This document shows positions 1-9,222 of a stretch of 64,000 nucleotides of DNA, piece after piece. This stretch comes from an uncultured Acetatifactor sp. (GTDB lineage: Bacteria > Bacillota > Clostridia > Lachnospirales > Lachnospiraceae), in NCBI GenBank assembly GCA_947586055.1, contig CANPXL010000003.1:1-64000 (forward strand), read 5' to 3'. A model generated the notes under the pieces. That model searched no databases and had not been told where the DNA came from. It saw only the letters and a list, made by a program, of their open reading frames with translations. The position numbers and the translations under genes are program-made. Position 1 is the first letter of the stretch. Each line of letters starts with the position of its first letter.

Positions 1-102
1 CCATTATACAGGAGTGAGTGCCAGACTTAAATCTGGTATGGGTATATGAACTGGAATTTACTTTGGCATTCTAGGCATGTAAAAATGCGCTGATATTTTT
101 CA

Positions 103-131
103 TTGCAACGGTCTTCGTTTTCCTATATAAT
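103..131 (+). promoter_or_regulatory. SigA-type promoter of the hydratase gene
   Basis: A TTGCAA -35 box (103-108) and a perfect TATAAT -10 box (126-131) are separated by 17 bp. The start codon of the hydratase lies about 50 bp downstream. An imperfect hairpin (CCAGA...TCTGG, about 22-37) precedes the promoter and may end upstream transcription. Confidence 0.75.
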
Positions 132-184
132 ATCTTCTGTACGGTGTATTCTGAAAAGATAAAATGCCAGAGGAGGATTTCGAT

Positions 185-2476
185 ATGATCACATTACAAC
201 AGGGCGGCGCTTACCTGATAAACGGGACAAAAATTGTGCCCGACGGCCCGGAGGCGGCCGCGGCGGTCAGATCAGAGACGGGGAAGGAGATCACCCGGGA
301 AGAGGCGGCTGAAAACACCATCGCCTACGGTATTCTGAAGAGCCATAACACTTCCGGCAATATGAAGAAGCTGAAGATCCGTTTCGACAAGCTGACCAGC
401 CATGACATTACCTTTGTGGGGATTATTCAGACCGCAAGGGCGTCGGGACTGCAGAAGTTCCCCATGCCCTATGTGCTCACAAACTGCCACAATTCCCTTT
501 GCGCGGTGGGCGGCACCATCAACGAGGATGACCATATGTTCGGCCTGACCTGCGCAAAGAAGTACGGCGGCGTCTATGTTCCCCCTCATCAGGCGGTGAT
601 CCATCAGTTCGCAAGGGAGATGCTGGCCGGAGGCGGCAGAATGATCCTGGGCTCCGATTCCCATACCCGGTACGGCGCGCTGGGAACCATGGCCATGGGA
701 GAGGGCGGCCCGGAGCTGGTGAAACAGTTACTGAATCAGACTTACGACATCAACATGCCCGGCGTGGTAGGCGTGTATCTGACGGGCGCTCCCGTAAAGG
801 GCGTGGGCCCTCAGGATGTGGCGCTTGCCATCATCGGCGCCGTTTTCCAGAACGGATATGTAAAGAACAAGGTCATGGAGTTCGTAGGCCCCGGCGTGGC
901 GTCCTTGAGCGCGGATTTCCGGATCGGCGTGGACGTGATGACCACGGAGACGACCTGCCTGTCCTCCATCTGGAAAACGGATGAAAAGATCGAGGAATTT
1001 TATGAGATCCACGGCAGAAAAGAAGAGTATAAGGAATTAGCCCCCGGGGACGTGACATACTATGACGGAATGATCGAGGTGGATCTGTCCAGGGTGCGGC
1101 CCATGATCGCAATGCCGTTCCACCCCAGCAACACTTATACCATCGACGAGCTGAACGCAAACCTGATGGATATTCTGGATGAGACGGAAAAGCGCGCGCA
1201 GGTCAGTCTGGACGGGGCGGTAGAGTTCCATTTAAAGGACAAGGTAAAGGACGGAAAATTCCTGGTGGATCAGGGAATCATCGCGGGCTGTGCGGGGGGC
1301 GGCTTTGAAAATATCTGCGCCGCCGCCGACATCCTGAAGGGAAGATACATCGGCTCCGATGGATTTACCTTAAGCGTCTATCCCGCTTCCATGCCCATCT
1401 ACATGGAACTGATCCGGAACGGCTGCGCCGCTTCGATCCTGGAGACAGGCGCCGTGATCAAGACGGCGTTCTGCGGGCCCTGCTTCGGCGCGGGGGACAC
1501 GCCGGCAAACAATGCGTTCAGTATCCGCCATTCCACAAGAAATTTCCCTAACCGGGAGGGAAGCAAGCTTCAAAATGGTCAGATCTCGTCCGTGGCGCTG
1601 ATGGACGCAAGGTCCATTGCCGCAACCGCGGCCAACAGAGGCGTATTGACGCCTGCCACCGACTTCGACGGCGAGATCGGGAAATACAGGTATCACTTTG
1701 ACAGCAACATTTACGCAAACCGGGTGTTCGATTCTCACGGCGTGGCGGACCCGAATGTGGAGATCCAGTTCGGCCCCAACATCAAGGACTGGCCGGCTAT
1801 GGGCGAACTGCCGGAAAATCTGGTGCTGCAGGTGGTCAGCGAGATCCATGATCCCGTCACCACCACCGACGAGCTGATCCCCTCCGGAGAGACCTCTTCC
1901 TACCGCTCCAATCCTCTCGGACTGGCGGAGTTTACTTTAAGCCGCAAGGATCCGAATTATGTGGCGAGGGCAAAGGAGATTCAGAAGGCGGAGAAAGAGC
2001 GCATGAACGGCGGGCATCCCTGTCAGGCGCTGCCCGTGTTAAAGGAGATTATGGGCACGGTCAAGGCGCAGTATCCGGAAGTCAATCACACCAATACCGG
2101 TTTCGGCTCCACCATCTTTGCGGTGAAGCCGGGAGACGGCTCCGCCAGAGAGCAGGCGGCATCCTGTCAGAAGGTGCTGGGGGGATGGGCGAACATCGCC
2201 AATGAGTACGCCACCAAGCGCTACCGCTCCAACCTGATCAACTGGGGTATGCTGCCCCTCCTGATAAAGGAGGGTGAGCTTCCCTTTGCCAATCTGGATT
2301 ATCTCTTTGTCCCGGGCATTAAAAAAGCCGTGCAGGAGAAAGCGGAGACGATCACCGCGTATAGAGTGGGAAAAGACGGGATGACCGGTTTTGAACTGCG
2401 GCTGGGCGAACTGACCGACGAGGAGAGACAGATTATCCTGAAAGGGTGTCTCATCAACTATAATCGTGTGAGTTGA
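185..2476 (+). CDS. Aconitase-family hydratase (YbhJ-like)
   Basis: 763-residue cytosolic iron-sulfur hydratase of the aconitase superfamily, closest in layout to the poorly characterised YbhJ type rather than citrate-cycle aconitase. Cluster ligands are visible as GCAGGGFEN (one Cys) and CGPCFGAGD (CxxC), followed by the aconitase-like stretch [13 protein letters not shown]. The length fits the family. I start it at ATG 185 because AGGAGG sits at 171-176; an ATG at 164 lies upstream of that site and is unlikely. A promoter at 103-131 and a 31-bp gap to the next gene suggest cotranscription with the SseB-like gene. The substrate cannot be read from sequence; (de)hydration of a small di- or tricarboxylate is inferred from the family. 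Confidence 0.85.
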   Translation: MITLQQGGAYLINGTKIVPDGPEAAAAVRSETGKEITREEAAENTIAYGILKSHNTSGNMKKLKIRFDKLTSHDITFVGIIQTARASGLQKFPMPYVLTNCHNSLCAVGGTINEDDHMFGLTCAKKYGGVYVPPHQAVIHQFAREMLAGGGRMILGSDSHTRYGALGTMAMGEGGPELVKQLLNQTYDINMPGVVGVYLTGAPVKGVGPQDVALAIIGAVFQNGYVKNKVMEFVGPGVASLSADFRIGVDVMTTETTCLSSIWKTDEKIEEFYEIHGRKEEYKELAPGDVTYYDGMIEVDLSRVRPMIAMPFHPSNTYTIDELNANLMDILDETEKRAQVSLDGAVEFHLKDKVKDGKFLVDQGIIAGCAGGGFENICAAADILKGRYIGSDGFTLSVYPASMPIYMELIRNGCAASILETGAVIKTAFCGPCFGAGDTPANNAFSIRHSTRNFPNREGSKLQNGQISSVALMDARSIAATAANRGVLTPATDFDGEIGKYRYHFDSNIYANRVFDSHGVADPNVEIQFGPNIKDWPAMGELPENLVLQVVSEIHDPVTTTDELIPSGETSSYRSNPLGLAEFTLSRKDPNYVARAKEIQKAEKERMNGGHPCQALPVLKEIMGTVKAQYPEVNHTNTGFGSTIFAVKPGDGSAREQAASCQKVLGGWANIANEYATKRYRSNLINWGMLPLLIKEGELPFANLDYLFVPGIKKAVQEKAETITAYRVGKDGMTGFELRLGELTDEERQIILKGCLINYNRVS

Positions 2477-2507
2477 ACGCGCCGGGGACTGACGGAAGGA
2501 AAAAGGT

Positions 2508-2999
2508 ATGGAATTAAAGAAAAGCGTATCGAACCCCATGCTGGTGGGCAGTATGGAGCTGTTGAAAGCAGACAACACACAGAACCATCTGGCAATGTTT
2601 CTGACAGAGCTGCAGAAAGCGGAACTGCTGGCGCCGGCGCTGATAGACCCGGAGCCTGTGGAAGAGGAAGAGGGAAAGCAGAAGATCCTGCCGGGAAGCA
2701 AGGTACAGTTTCCCATGTTGTCGGCATCGGACGGCAACAGGTACTTTATGGGCTTTACCGACGAGGGCGAATATCGTCTGTGGGAGGAAAAAAATCGGCC
2801 CTGTCCTACCTTTGCGTTAAAGTTTGACGATTATATCGGAATGATGATGCGAAAGAACGCCGACGGTAAGATGAGCGACGCCCAGGGCATCGTCGTCAAC
2901 CCCTACGGTGCGAATCTTGTGCTGCATAAGGACCTTTTGGCAAATCTCATGGCGGGCAGGATGATTCATTTCATCCGGAAGCAGGATGACGGAAAATAG
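2508..2999 (+). CDS. SseB-family protein
   Basis: 163 residues matching the SseB N-terminal domain, a small alpha/beta fold whose molecular role is unknown. The N-terminal half includes PTFALKFDDYIGMMMRK-like and VVNPYGANLVL segments typical of the domain, preceded by an acidic linker (PVEEEEG). There is no signal peptide or membrane segment, so it should be cytosolic. The start follows an AAGGAAAAAGG ribosome site. It lies 31 bp after the hydratase and is probably in the same transcript; no functional link to the hydratase is evident. Confidence 0.7.
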   Translation: MELKKSVSNPMLVGSMELLKADNTQNHLAMFLTELQKAELLAPALIDPEPVEEEEGKQKILPGSKVQFPMLSASDGNRYFMGFTDEGEYRLWEEKNRPCPTFALKFDDYIGMMMRKNADGKMSDAQGIVVNPYGANLVLHKDLLANLMAGRMIHFIRKQDDGK

Positions 3000-3271
3000 G
3001 GCCGCGCGCTAAAGAATTACGAAGATGTGTCGATATATTCAGTACAGGAGAGCGGTCAGGCCAGCCGCTGCCGAGTAAACATATGGACACCACGGACGGT
3101 AATTTTTCGGAAAAAGGATTTTTCCAGAAAAACTGCCGTCCTTTTTTACGCGAAAGCGGGGGGACAGGGAGGGAATCCGAAAAATTCCGCGCTGCGGGGG
3201 CGGCATCGTCAGGGAGGATGAGACTGCCCGCGGGCGACGGAATGGGTGGACATGAAGGAGAGAAGAAAGGA

Positions 3272-4330
3272 TTGAGGATTGATTCCAGTGCAGTAGGAAT
3301 GGAATCCGCAAGAAGCTACAGAGCTTCCCGCACAACAGTCACACGCTTTTCCGTAACGGATTATCGGGAAAGCATGACGCAGGGCAGGAACGCCCTGCAC
3401 ACACAGATCGGAAACGAAAATCAGGCAAACGAGGAAAATGAGCCCCTGACAGCGCAGCAGAGAGAAAAACTGGAGGAGATCCGGGGACGTCTGCAGAGAT
3501 TCGGGATTCATTTTTCGGTCAGAGACACGCCCGCTCAGACATACAATTCCATCAGAAACCAGACTGTCAATTACATTCTGGATCTGTTTTTCGGTTATCG
3601 CCGGAGCAATTACCAGCTTCAGCCCATGGAGCTTCAGCCGGTGAATGCGCAGCAGTTTGACCTGTATCAGGAGAGCGCATATTACGAGTCGGAGACCACG
3701 AATTTTTCCACGCAGGGAATGGTGCGCACTTCGGACGGCAGAGAGATCACCTTCCAGGTAAACGTGGGAATGAGCCGGGAATTTCAGCAGCAATATCAGG
3801 AAGAACTGAAGATGTCGCAACTGCAGCTGACGGATCCCCTTGTGATCAATCTGGACGGGGATGTGGCGGATGTATCGGACCAGACGTTCTTTTTTGATCT
3901 GGACGGCGACGGCGTTCTGGATAAGGTGAACCAGCTGGGATCCGGCAGCGGATTTCTGGCGCTGGACAAAAACGGGGACGGGACGATCAACGACGGAACG
4001 GAACTGTTTGGAACCGCCAGCGGAAACGGGTTTAAGGACCTGGCGCGGTATGACGACGACGGGGACGGCTGGATCGACGAGGACGACGCCGTCTGGTCAA
4101 AGCTGCGGATTTGGTGTAAGGACGAAAACGGAAAAGACGTATTGTACAGTCTGGCGGAAAGCGGCGTGGGAGCGATCTGTCTGCAGAACGTGGGAACGGA
4201 ATTCACGCAGCAGGCGCAGGACGGAAGCGTGAAGGGCGTAGTCCGCAACACCGGCGTTTTTCTGTATGAAAACGGGACGGCGGGAACCGTACAGCATGTG
4301 GATCTGGTGAATCACTCTTATTCCGCATGA
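3272..4330 (+). CDS. Calcium-loop (EF-hand-like) protein, TTG start
   Basis: About 352 residues. The N-terminal part is low-complexity and polar. The C-terminal part carries three Asp-rich loops (DLDGDGVLD, LDKNGDGTINDG, DDDGDGWIDEDD) joined by the ELFG..SGNGF pattern that accompanies such loops in large secreted calcium-binding proteins. I choose TTG 3272 (MRIDSSAVGMES) because AAGGAG lies 12 bp upstream; the open frame extends to 3083 but the added residues look non-coding and a GGAGG site is missing there. There is no signal peptide, so export, if any, uses another route. It is followed by a clear terminator. Calcium binding is inferred from the loops; the biological role is unknown. Confidence 0.65.
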   Translation: MRIDSSAVGMESARSYRASRTTVTRFSVTDYRESMTQGRNALHTQIGNENQANEENEPLTAQQREKLEEIRGRLQRFGIHFSVRDTPAQTYNSIRNQTVNYILDLFFGYRRSNYQLQPMELQPVNAQQFDLYQESAYYESETTNFSTQGMVRTSDGREITFQVNVGMSREFQQQYQEELKMSQLQLTDPLVINLDGDVADVSDQTFFFDLDGDGVLDKVNQLGSGSGFLALDKNGDGTINDGTELFGTASGNGFKDLARYDDDGDGWIDEDDAVWSKLRIWCKDENGKDVLYSLAESGVGAICLQNVGTEFTQQAQDGSVKGVVRNTGVFLYENGTAGTVQHVDLVNHSYSA

Positions 4331-4372
4331 TCCGTGAAAACGGTATTTTTGCAATCATATTGGAACTTTTTG

Positions 4373-4414
4373 AAACTGCTTCGGCGCAATCGGCGTCGGA
4401 GCAGTTTGGTTTTG
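4373..4414 (+). terminator. Rho-independent terminator
   Basis: A long GC-rich hairpin, AAACTGCTTCGGCGC pairing with GGCGTCGGAGCAGTTT, followed by a short T-rich tail. It closes the hydratase-SseB-calcium-protein group. Confidence 0.75.
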
Positions 4415-4509
4415 TATAATTCCCTTTGATTCGGGCAAACTGGTAGCAGGAAAAACAATTTATGCTTTCTGAAACACAAAGCATGCGCGAAAAGGAAGGG
4501 AAATCAGCA

Positions 4510-5487
4510 ATGAGAAGGAACAGAAAAGACAATACAAAAAAAGAACGGATCATTATGATCGCTTCGTCGGTCTTTGTACTCACGGCTCTGACCATGACGG
4601 GAGTGTATCTGCAGTCTGAGGAACGGAAGTCCCAGGATGACGGCTATACCATAGATTTCTCCGCGCTGGAAAACAGCGCGGATGACAAAACGAAAGAAAT
4701 TGCGGAAAACAAAGAGGGAAACGGGGGCGCGCCGATACGCGACAATATTCTGGAGGATGCCGCGGATCAGATTTCGGGAATGGAAGACGATCTGGACTAT
4801 CTGCCCATGGAAGCGGGTTCCGGTCTGGTAGAGATTCCGGGAGTGACCGACGGAAAAGACCAGGATGATTCCAGGACAGAGGAATCAGAGACGCCGCCGC
4901 AGGAGACGGAGGACCGGACGGAATCGGAAGAGACGGCAGGTTCTGCAGAAGAGATAACGGAGCCGTCCGTGCAGAATGAGCCGGAGAGCCTGCCGGAAAG
5001 TCTGCCGGAAGCCGACGGGGCCGCAGTGGAAGAATCGACGCCCGCCGCGGAACAGGAGACGCTGCATTTTTCGGAGAGCGGCGGACTGCTCCGGCCGCTG
5101 CAGGGAGAGCTTCAGGTCCTGATCCCCTTCAGCATGGCGGAGAGCGTCTATTTTGAAACGCTGAGACATTACAAGAGAAGCGACGCCATGGTGATCGCCG
5201 CGCCTCAGGGGGCGCCTGTGGCGGCCTGCGCGGAAGGCAAAGTCACAGATATCTCTCAGGACGCGGAGCGGGGGCTCGCGGTGACGATGGATCTGGGAGA
5301 CGGTTATCAGCTCACATACGGCCAGCTGCGGGACGTCAACGTGGCTGTGGGAAGTCATGTAAACGCCGGGGATATCTTTGCGGCGGTGGAGAAGACGACA
5401 AAGTATTATGTGAAGGAAGGCGACAACCTTTACCTGCAGCTGACGGCGGACGGAGAGGCAATGGATCCCATGTCTCTGTTCCAGTGA
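4510..5487 (+). CDS. Membrane-anchored LytM/M23 protein, catalytically dead (SpoIIQ-like)
   Basis: 325 residues: a short basic N terminus, one membrane segment (about 13-33), a long acidic Glu/Ser/Pro linker (about 40-190) and a C-terminal LytM fold. The zinc-peptidase signature is lost. HPGID-like is RSDAMVIAAP, YGHL is YGQL, and the LHFE-like HxH is LYLQL, so the metal-binding His residues are absent. This is the situation in Bacillus SpoIIQ, a forespore anchor of the engulfment channel, and the topology agrees. I start at ATG 4510, with AGGAAGGG upstream, rather than 4462. SpoIIQ identity is plausible but not proven: other dead LytM proteins act as scaffolds or amidase activators. Confidence 0.6.
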   Translation: MRRNRKDNTKKERIIMIASSVFVLTALTMTGVYLQSEERKSQDDGYTIDFSALENSADDKTKEIAENKEGNGGAPIRDNILEDAADQISGMEDDLDYLPMEAGSGLVEIPGVTDGKDQDDSRTEESETPPQETEDRTESEETAGSAEEITEPSVQNEPESLPESLPEADGAAVEESTPAAEQETLHFSESGGLLRPLQGELQVLIPFSMAESVYFETLRHYKRSDAMVIAAPQGAPVAACAEGKVTDISQDAERGLAVTMDLGDGYQLTYGQLRDVNVAVGSHVNAGDIFAAVEKTTKYYVKEGDNLYLQLTADGEAMDPMSLFQ

Positions 5488-5538
5488 CGGATCGGTGGGA
5501 AGACGGCGGATGCGCAGGGCTCCGGAAAGGGACGACGG

Positions 5539-6708
5539 ATGTATATTGTTGGCGGCGTCATGAAGACGATGACAGGAGAAGATATCAAAGACGGCTATAT
5601 CCGCATTGCGGACGGGAAAATAGCCGAGATCGGAAGGCGGGATGAAGGCAGGATTCATCCCGCCGCCAATGAGCGGGTGCTGGAGATCGCGGACGGCATC
5701 ATTATGCCCGGCATCATTGAAGCGCATTGCCATATGGGAATCACGGAGGAAAAGAAGGGCGCGGAAGGGGACGACTGCAACGAGACGGTGGACCCCATCA
5801 CGCCATGGCTGCGGGCGGTGGACGCCATTCATACCATGGACGCGGCCTTTGACGACGCGGTACGGGCCGGAATTACCGCCGCCATGATAGGGCCGGGCAG
5901 CTCCAACGTGGTGGGCGGTCAGTTCGCCTTTTTAAAGACTCATGGCCGCAGAGTGGACGACCTGATCGTAAAGGCCCCCGCCGCCATGAAAGTGGCTTTC
6001 GGGGAAAATCCCAAGGTGAATTACTCCGGACAGGGACAGAGCCCCTCTACCAGAATGGCCATCGCCGGTATGCTGCGCAGAGAGCTTTACAGGGCAAAAC
6101 AGTACCAGGCGGACAAAGAGAAAGCGGCGAGAGAAGGGGAGACGTTCCGGGAGGATTTTACACTGGAATGCTGGCTGCCCGTGCTGCGAAAGGAGATCCC
6201 GCTGAAAGCGCATGTTCACAGGGTGGACGACATTTTTACCGCGATCAGGATCGCAAGGGAATTTGACCTGAATATGACGCTGGACCATTGCTCGGAAGGC
6301 CATCTGATCGCCGAAGAGCTGGCGGCGGAGGGATTTCCCGCCATTGTGGGGCCGGATTTCGCCAGCCGGAACAAGATTGAGGTGCAGAATATGGCGTTCA
6401 AGACCGCGGGCATTCTGAACCGGGCCGGCGTCATGACGGCGATCACAACGGACCATCCGGTGTCTCTGATCCAGTCTCTGCCCCTGTGTGTGGGAATGGC
6501 GGTCAAGGCCGGACTTGAGATGGAGGAAGGCTACAGGGCCATGACTCTTTACGCGGCGGATATCTGCGGCGTCGCAGACAGAATGGGAAGTCTTGAGCCG
6601 GGGAAGGATGCCGATCTCGCCGTTTTTGACGGAAATCCCATGGAGGTGTTCACAAAGACGCTTTATACCATCATAAACGGCGAGATCGTGTACGAAGCCG
6701 GCAAATAA
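5539..6708 (+). CDS. Metal-dependent amidohydrolase (imidazolonepropionase-like)
   Basis: 389-residue TIM-barrel amidohydrolase. The metal ligands are visible: HCH at residues 63-65, a Lys-containing strand (KAPAAMKVAFGENP), His in KAHVHRVDD, His in LDHCSEG and the final Asp in TTDHPVS. The C terminus has the usual GSLEPGKDADLAVFDGNP return strand. It is most like the uncharacterised imidazolonepropionase/prolidase-like group. No histidine-degradation genes are nearby, so the substrate stays open. It lies 51 bp after the LytM gene and before a strong promoter, so it may share the LytM transcript. Confidence 0.8.
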   Translation: MYIVGGVMKTMTGEDIKDGYIRIADGKIAEIGRRDEGRIHPAANERVLEIADGIIMPGIIEAHCHMGITEEKKGAEGDDCNETVDPITPWLRAVDAIHTMDAAFDDAVRAGITAAMIGPGSSNVVGGQFAFLKTHGRRVDDLIVKAPAAMKVAFGENPKVNYSGQGQSPSTRMAIAGMLRRELYRAKQYQADKEKAAREGETFREDFTLECWLPVLRKEIPLKAHVHRVDDIFTAIRIAREFDLNMTLDHCSEGHLIAEELAAEGFPAIVGPDFASRNKIEVQNMAFKTAGILNRAGVMTAITTDHPVSLIQSLPLCVGMAVKAGLEMEEGYRAMTLYAADICGVADRMGSLEPGKDADLAVFDGNPMEVFTKTLYTIINGEIVYEAGK

Positions 6709-6710
6709 AT

Positions 6711-6739
6711 TTGCACTCCGGGAAAAGCTGTGGTAAGAT
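6711..6739 (+). promoter_or_regulatory. Promoter of the lipoprotein-ddl-murF operon
   Basis: TTGCAC (6711-6716), a 17-bp spacer and TAAGAT (6734-6739) preceded by TGG, an extended -10. It lies 28 bp before the GTG start of the lipoprotein gene. Confidence 0.7.
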
Positions 6740-6766
6740 GTCTGTATCATATCCGGAGGTAACGCC

Positions 6767-8056
6767 GTGAAAAACAACGGACGGTTTTTGGCTCTTCTCT
6801 GCAGCGCGTCGCTGGCTGTTTCTGCGGTCGGCTGCGGCCGGAGAGCGGAGATTGGAAACGGTACAATTCCATCAGCGGCCGTCGTCGGCATGGAGGAAGC
6901 GCCGGTCGTCGATTATGCGGTTCCGCGCATGTCCGCCAATATTCTGGCGGATCTGCGGGGCTATTCTGCGTTGGGGGTCAAGCGCGCCGCCCTGAAGGGA
7001 AAGGAGCTGCCGGAGACCTTCCGGCTGGTGGACGTCCGCACCGGGGAGACCGTGTACAGCGGAGCCGTCGAAAAAGCGGAGTATGACGGGCAGACGCAGC
7101 GATATCGGGGGTATGCCGATTTCAGCGATTTTACAGACGAGGGAGAGTATTACCTTGTGTGCGATCTCATCGGCCGGTCGTATCGGTTTGAGATCCGGGA
7201 AAAATATTATCTCAAGCTGTTTCGGGAAAACCTTGAGAGCCTGACAAAAGCCTGCGAGGACGGTACCCTTTCGGTGGCGGCCGCGGCGGATCTGCTGGAA
7301 GCGTTTGAGTGGTACGGGGCGCTGTTTGAAGACGGGGACGGGCTGCCGGATGTGCTGAAAGCCCTGAAGACCTGGGTCGCCTGTCGGGAGTCGGAGGGCG
7401 TGGAGGAGAGCGAAACGGCGCTGTATGCGGCGTTTCTTGCCAAATTCGGTTACAATTATCAGAATTATGACAGATCATACGCCACGGACTGCCTGAAGAG
7501 AGCTTCCACGGTGTTCGGCGAGGCGGAGAACGGGGCCGGAAAAGACGCCGACAGTTTTTTTGCGCTGACGGAGCTTTACAGGGCCACGGGCCTTGCAGCA
7601 TACCGGGATCAGATCGCGGATTACAGAAGCCGCTTCGGAAACGGCGGCGGTTATCTGGATGAGAGGGGATACCGGATGGGGATTATGACTTACCTTGCCA
7701 CCCGGCAGAAGGTGGATGTGGAAATGTGCGAGACCTTTATGGCGGATCTGATGGACAGGGCGGAGGACATCTCCGGGCGCTGCGGCAGGATGACGGATCC
7801 CGTAACGGCGGCGGACAACACACCGGAAGAATTGCTTGGGCAGGCAATTCAGGTGTCATGCGTAAACTATGTCATGAATATTTATCAATATACAAGGATT
7901 GTGGAAGAGTTCCTGCATTACCTGATGGGGATAAATCCGGAATCGGTCAGTTTTTATGAAGAGACTTCGGACAGATCCGAATATCTGCTGCTGCTGGCGC
8001 AGCTCGCGGCCGCCGAGGAAGAATTTCTGCAGGAACAGAAAGGACGGGATGGTTGA
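6767..8056 (+). CDS. Lipoprotein with GH9-type N-terminal Ig-like domain
   Basis: 429 residues from a GTG start with GGAGG at 6754-6758. The signal peptide ends in an AVGC lipobox (Cys about 23). Residues of about 55-145 resemble the Ig-like domain that precedes family 9 glycosidases (ADLRGYSALGVKRAAL...TGETVYSG...EGEYYLVC). The remaining 280 residues are alpha-helical, with LPDVLKALK and YRMG segments reminiscent of an (alpha/alpha)6 barrel, but I cannot find the catalytic Asp/Glu signatures of GH9. It may be a non-enzymatic relative or a decayed glycosidase. Its TGA overlaps the TTG start of ddl, which argues for translational coupling and a cell-envelope role. Confidence 0.55.
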   Translation: MKNNGRFLALLCSASLAVSAVGCGRRAEIGNGTIPSAAVVGMEEAPVVDYAVPRMSANILADLRGYSALGVKRAALKGKELPETFRLVDVRTGETVYSGAVEKAEYDGQTQRYRGYADFSDFTDEGEYYLVCDLIGRSYRFEIREKYYLKLFRENLESLTKACEDGTLSVAAAADLLEAFEWYGALFEDGDGLPDVLKALKTWVACRESEGVEESETALYAAFLAKFGYNYQNYDRSYATDCLKRASTVFGEAENGAGKDADSFFALTELYRATGLAAYRDQIADYRSRFGNGGGYLDERGYRMGIMTYLATRQKVDVEMCETFMADLMDRAEDISGRCGRMTDPVTAADNTPEELLGQAIQVSCVNYVMNIYQYTRIVEEFLHYLMGINPESVSFYEETSDRSEYLLLLAQLAAAEEEFLQEQKGRDG

Positions 8057-9108
8057 AGATCATTGTTTTGGCAGGGGGGAACAGCACGGAACGGGATGTT
8101 TCCCTCAGTTCGGGAAGCATGATATACAAAGCCCTGAAAGCCAGAGGACATAAGGCGGTTCTTCTGGATGTATACCTAGGATACGAAGGAGAACTGAGCG
8201 ATATCTTTGAGCGGGACACGGACTGGGCAGCCAGAGTGGGCGCCATCGGCGAGGTGAATCCGGATCCGGAGACTCTGAAAGCCCTGAGGAAAGACGGAGG
8301 AACCCGGTTTTTCGGCCCCAACGTGCTGGAACTCTGCAGCCAGGCGGACTGCGTTTTCCTGGCGCTTCACGGCGCGAACGGAGAGGACGGCAAGATACAG
8401 GCCTGCTTTGAACTGCTGGGAATTCCGTATACGGGAGCGGACGCCGTAAGTTCCGCCATGGCCATGGATAAGGGAATTTCCAAAGATATGTTCCGGGCGT
8501 ACGGCATTCCTGCGCCGGCGGGATTCCGGCTGAAGAAGGGAGCTTTGGAGGAGGAACCCCCGGTTTTCCCCTGCGTGGTCAAGGCCTGCTGCGAAGGCTC
8601 CAGCGTGGGCGTGAGCATAGCGAGGAACGAAGAGGAGTACCGGGCGGCCAAAGAAGAGGCGTTCCGCTACGGCAGGGAGGCCATTGTGGAGCGGTACATA
8701 AAGGGGAGAGAGTTCTCTGTAGGCATTCTTTCCGGGAAGGCGCTTCCCGTGATCGAGATGGTGCCCAAAATGGAATTTTACGACTACAAGGCGAAGTATC
8801 AGGCTGGAAGCGCCGTAGAAATCTGTCCGGCTCCCCTTTCCAGAGAGAAGACGGAGGAAATACAGGAGATCGCGGAGCGGGTTTTTCGGGTTCTCCGGCT
8901 GCAGAGTTACGCGAGGATCGACTTTGTGATGAGCGATACGGAAGAACTGTTCTGTCTGGAAGCCAATACGCTTCCGGGCATGACGGCAACCTCTCTGCTT
9001 CCGCAGGAAGCGGCCGCGGCGGGCATGGATTTCGGGGAGCTGTGCCAGCGGATTCTGGACGATGCCATGGAGAGAGATGAGACAGAAGGCGGTTTCTCCG
9101 GGCGGTGA
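8053..9108 (+). CDS. ddl: D-alanine--D-alanine ligase
   Basis: 351-residue ATP-grasp ligase that joins two D-Ala for peptidoglycan. Visible are LAGGNSTERDVSLSSG at the N terminus, LALHGANGEDGK, the ATP-grasp core KACCEGSSVGVS, and the ANTLPGMT metal-binding end. The omega loop reads FYDYKAKY; the Tyr fits D-Ala-D-Ala synthesis, whereas D-Ala-D-Lac ligases (VanA type) carry a His there. It begins at a TTG that overlaps the upstream TGA by 4 bp. The next gene is murF, which uses its product. Confidence 0.9.
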   Translation: MKIIVLAGGNSTERDVSLSSGSMIYKALKARGHKAVLLDVYLGYEGELSDIFERDTDWAARVGAIGEVNPDPETLKALRKDGGTRFFGPNVLELCSQADCVFLALHGANGEDGKIQACFELLGIPYTGADAVSSAMAMDKGISKDMFRAYGIPAPAGFRLKKGALEEEPPVFPCVVKACCEGSSVGVSIARNEEEYRAAKEEAFRYGREAIVERYIKGREFSVGILSGKALPVIEMVPKMEFYDYKAKYQAGSAVEICPAPLSREKTEEIQEIAERVFRVLRLQSYARIDFVMSDTEELFCLEANTLPGMTATSLLPQEAAAAGMDFGELCQRILDDAMERDETEGGFSGR

Positions 9109-9222
9109 GCCGGGACGGCAGGCGCTGTGTCTGCGCCGCCGGTTCGGGACCCGGGTCAGGTTTGCCGTCCGGCGAATGTCTCCGGGGCCGGATATGCGCC
9201 GACGCGCGAAGGGAGTGAAAAA

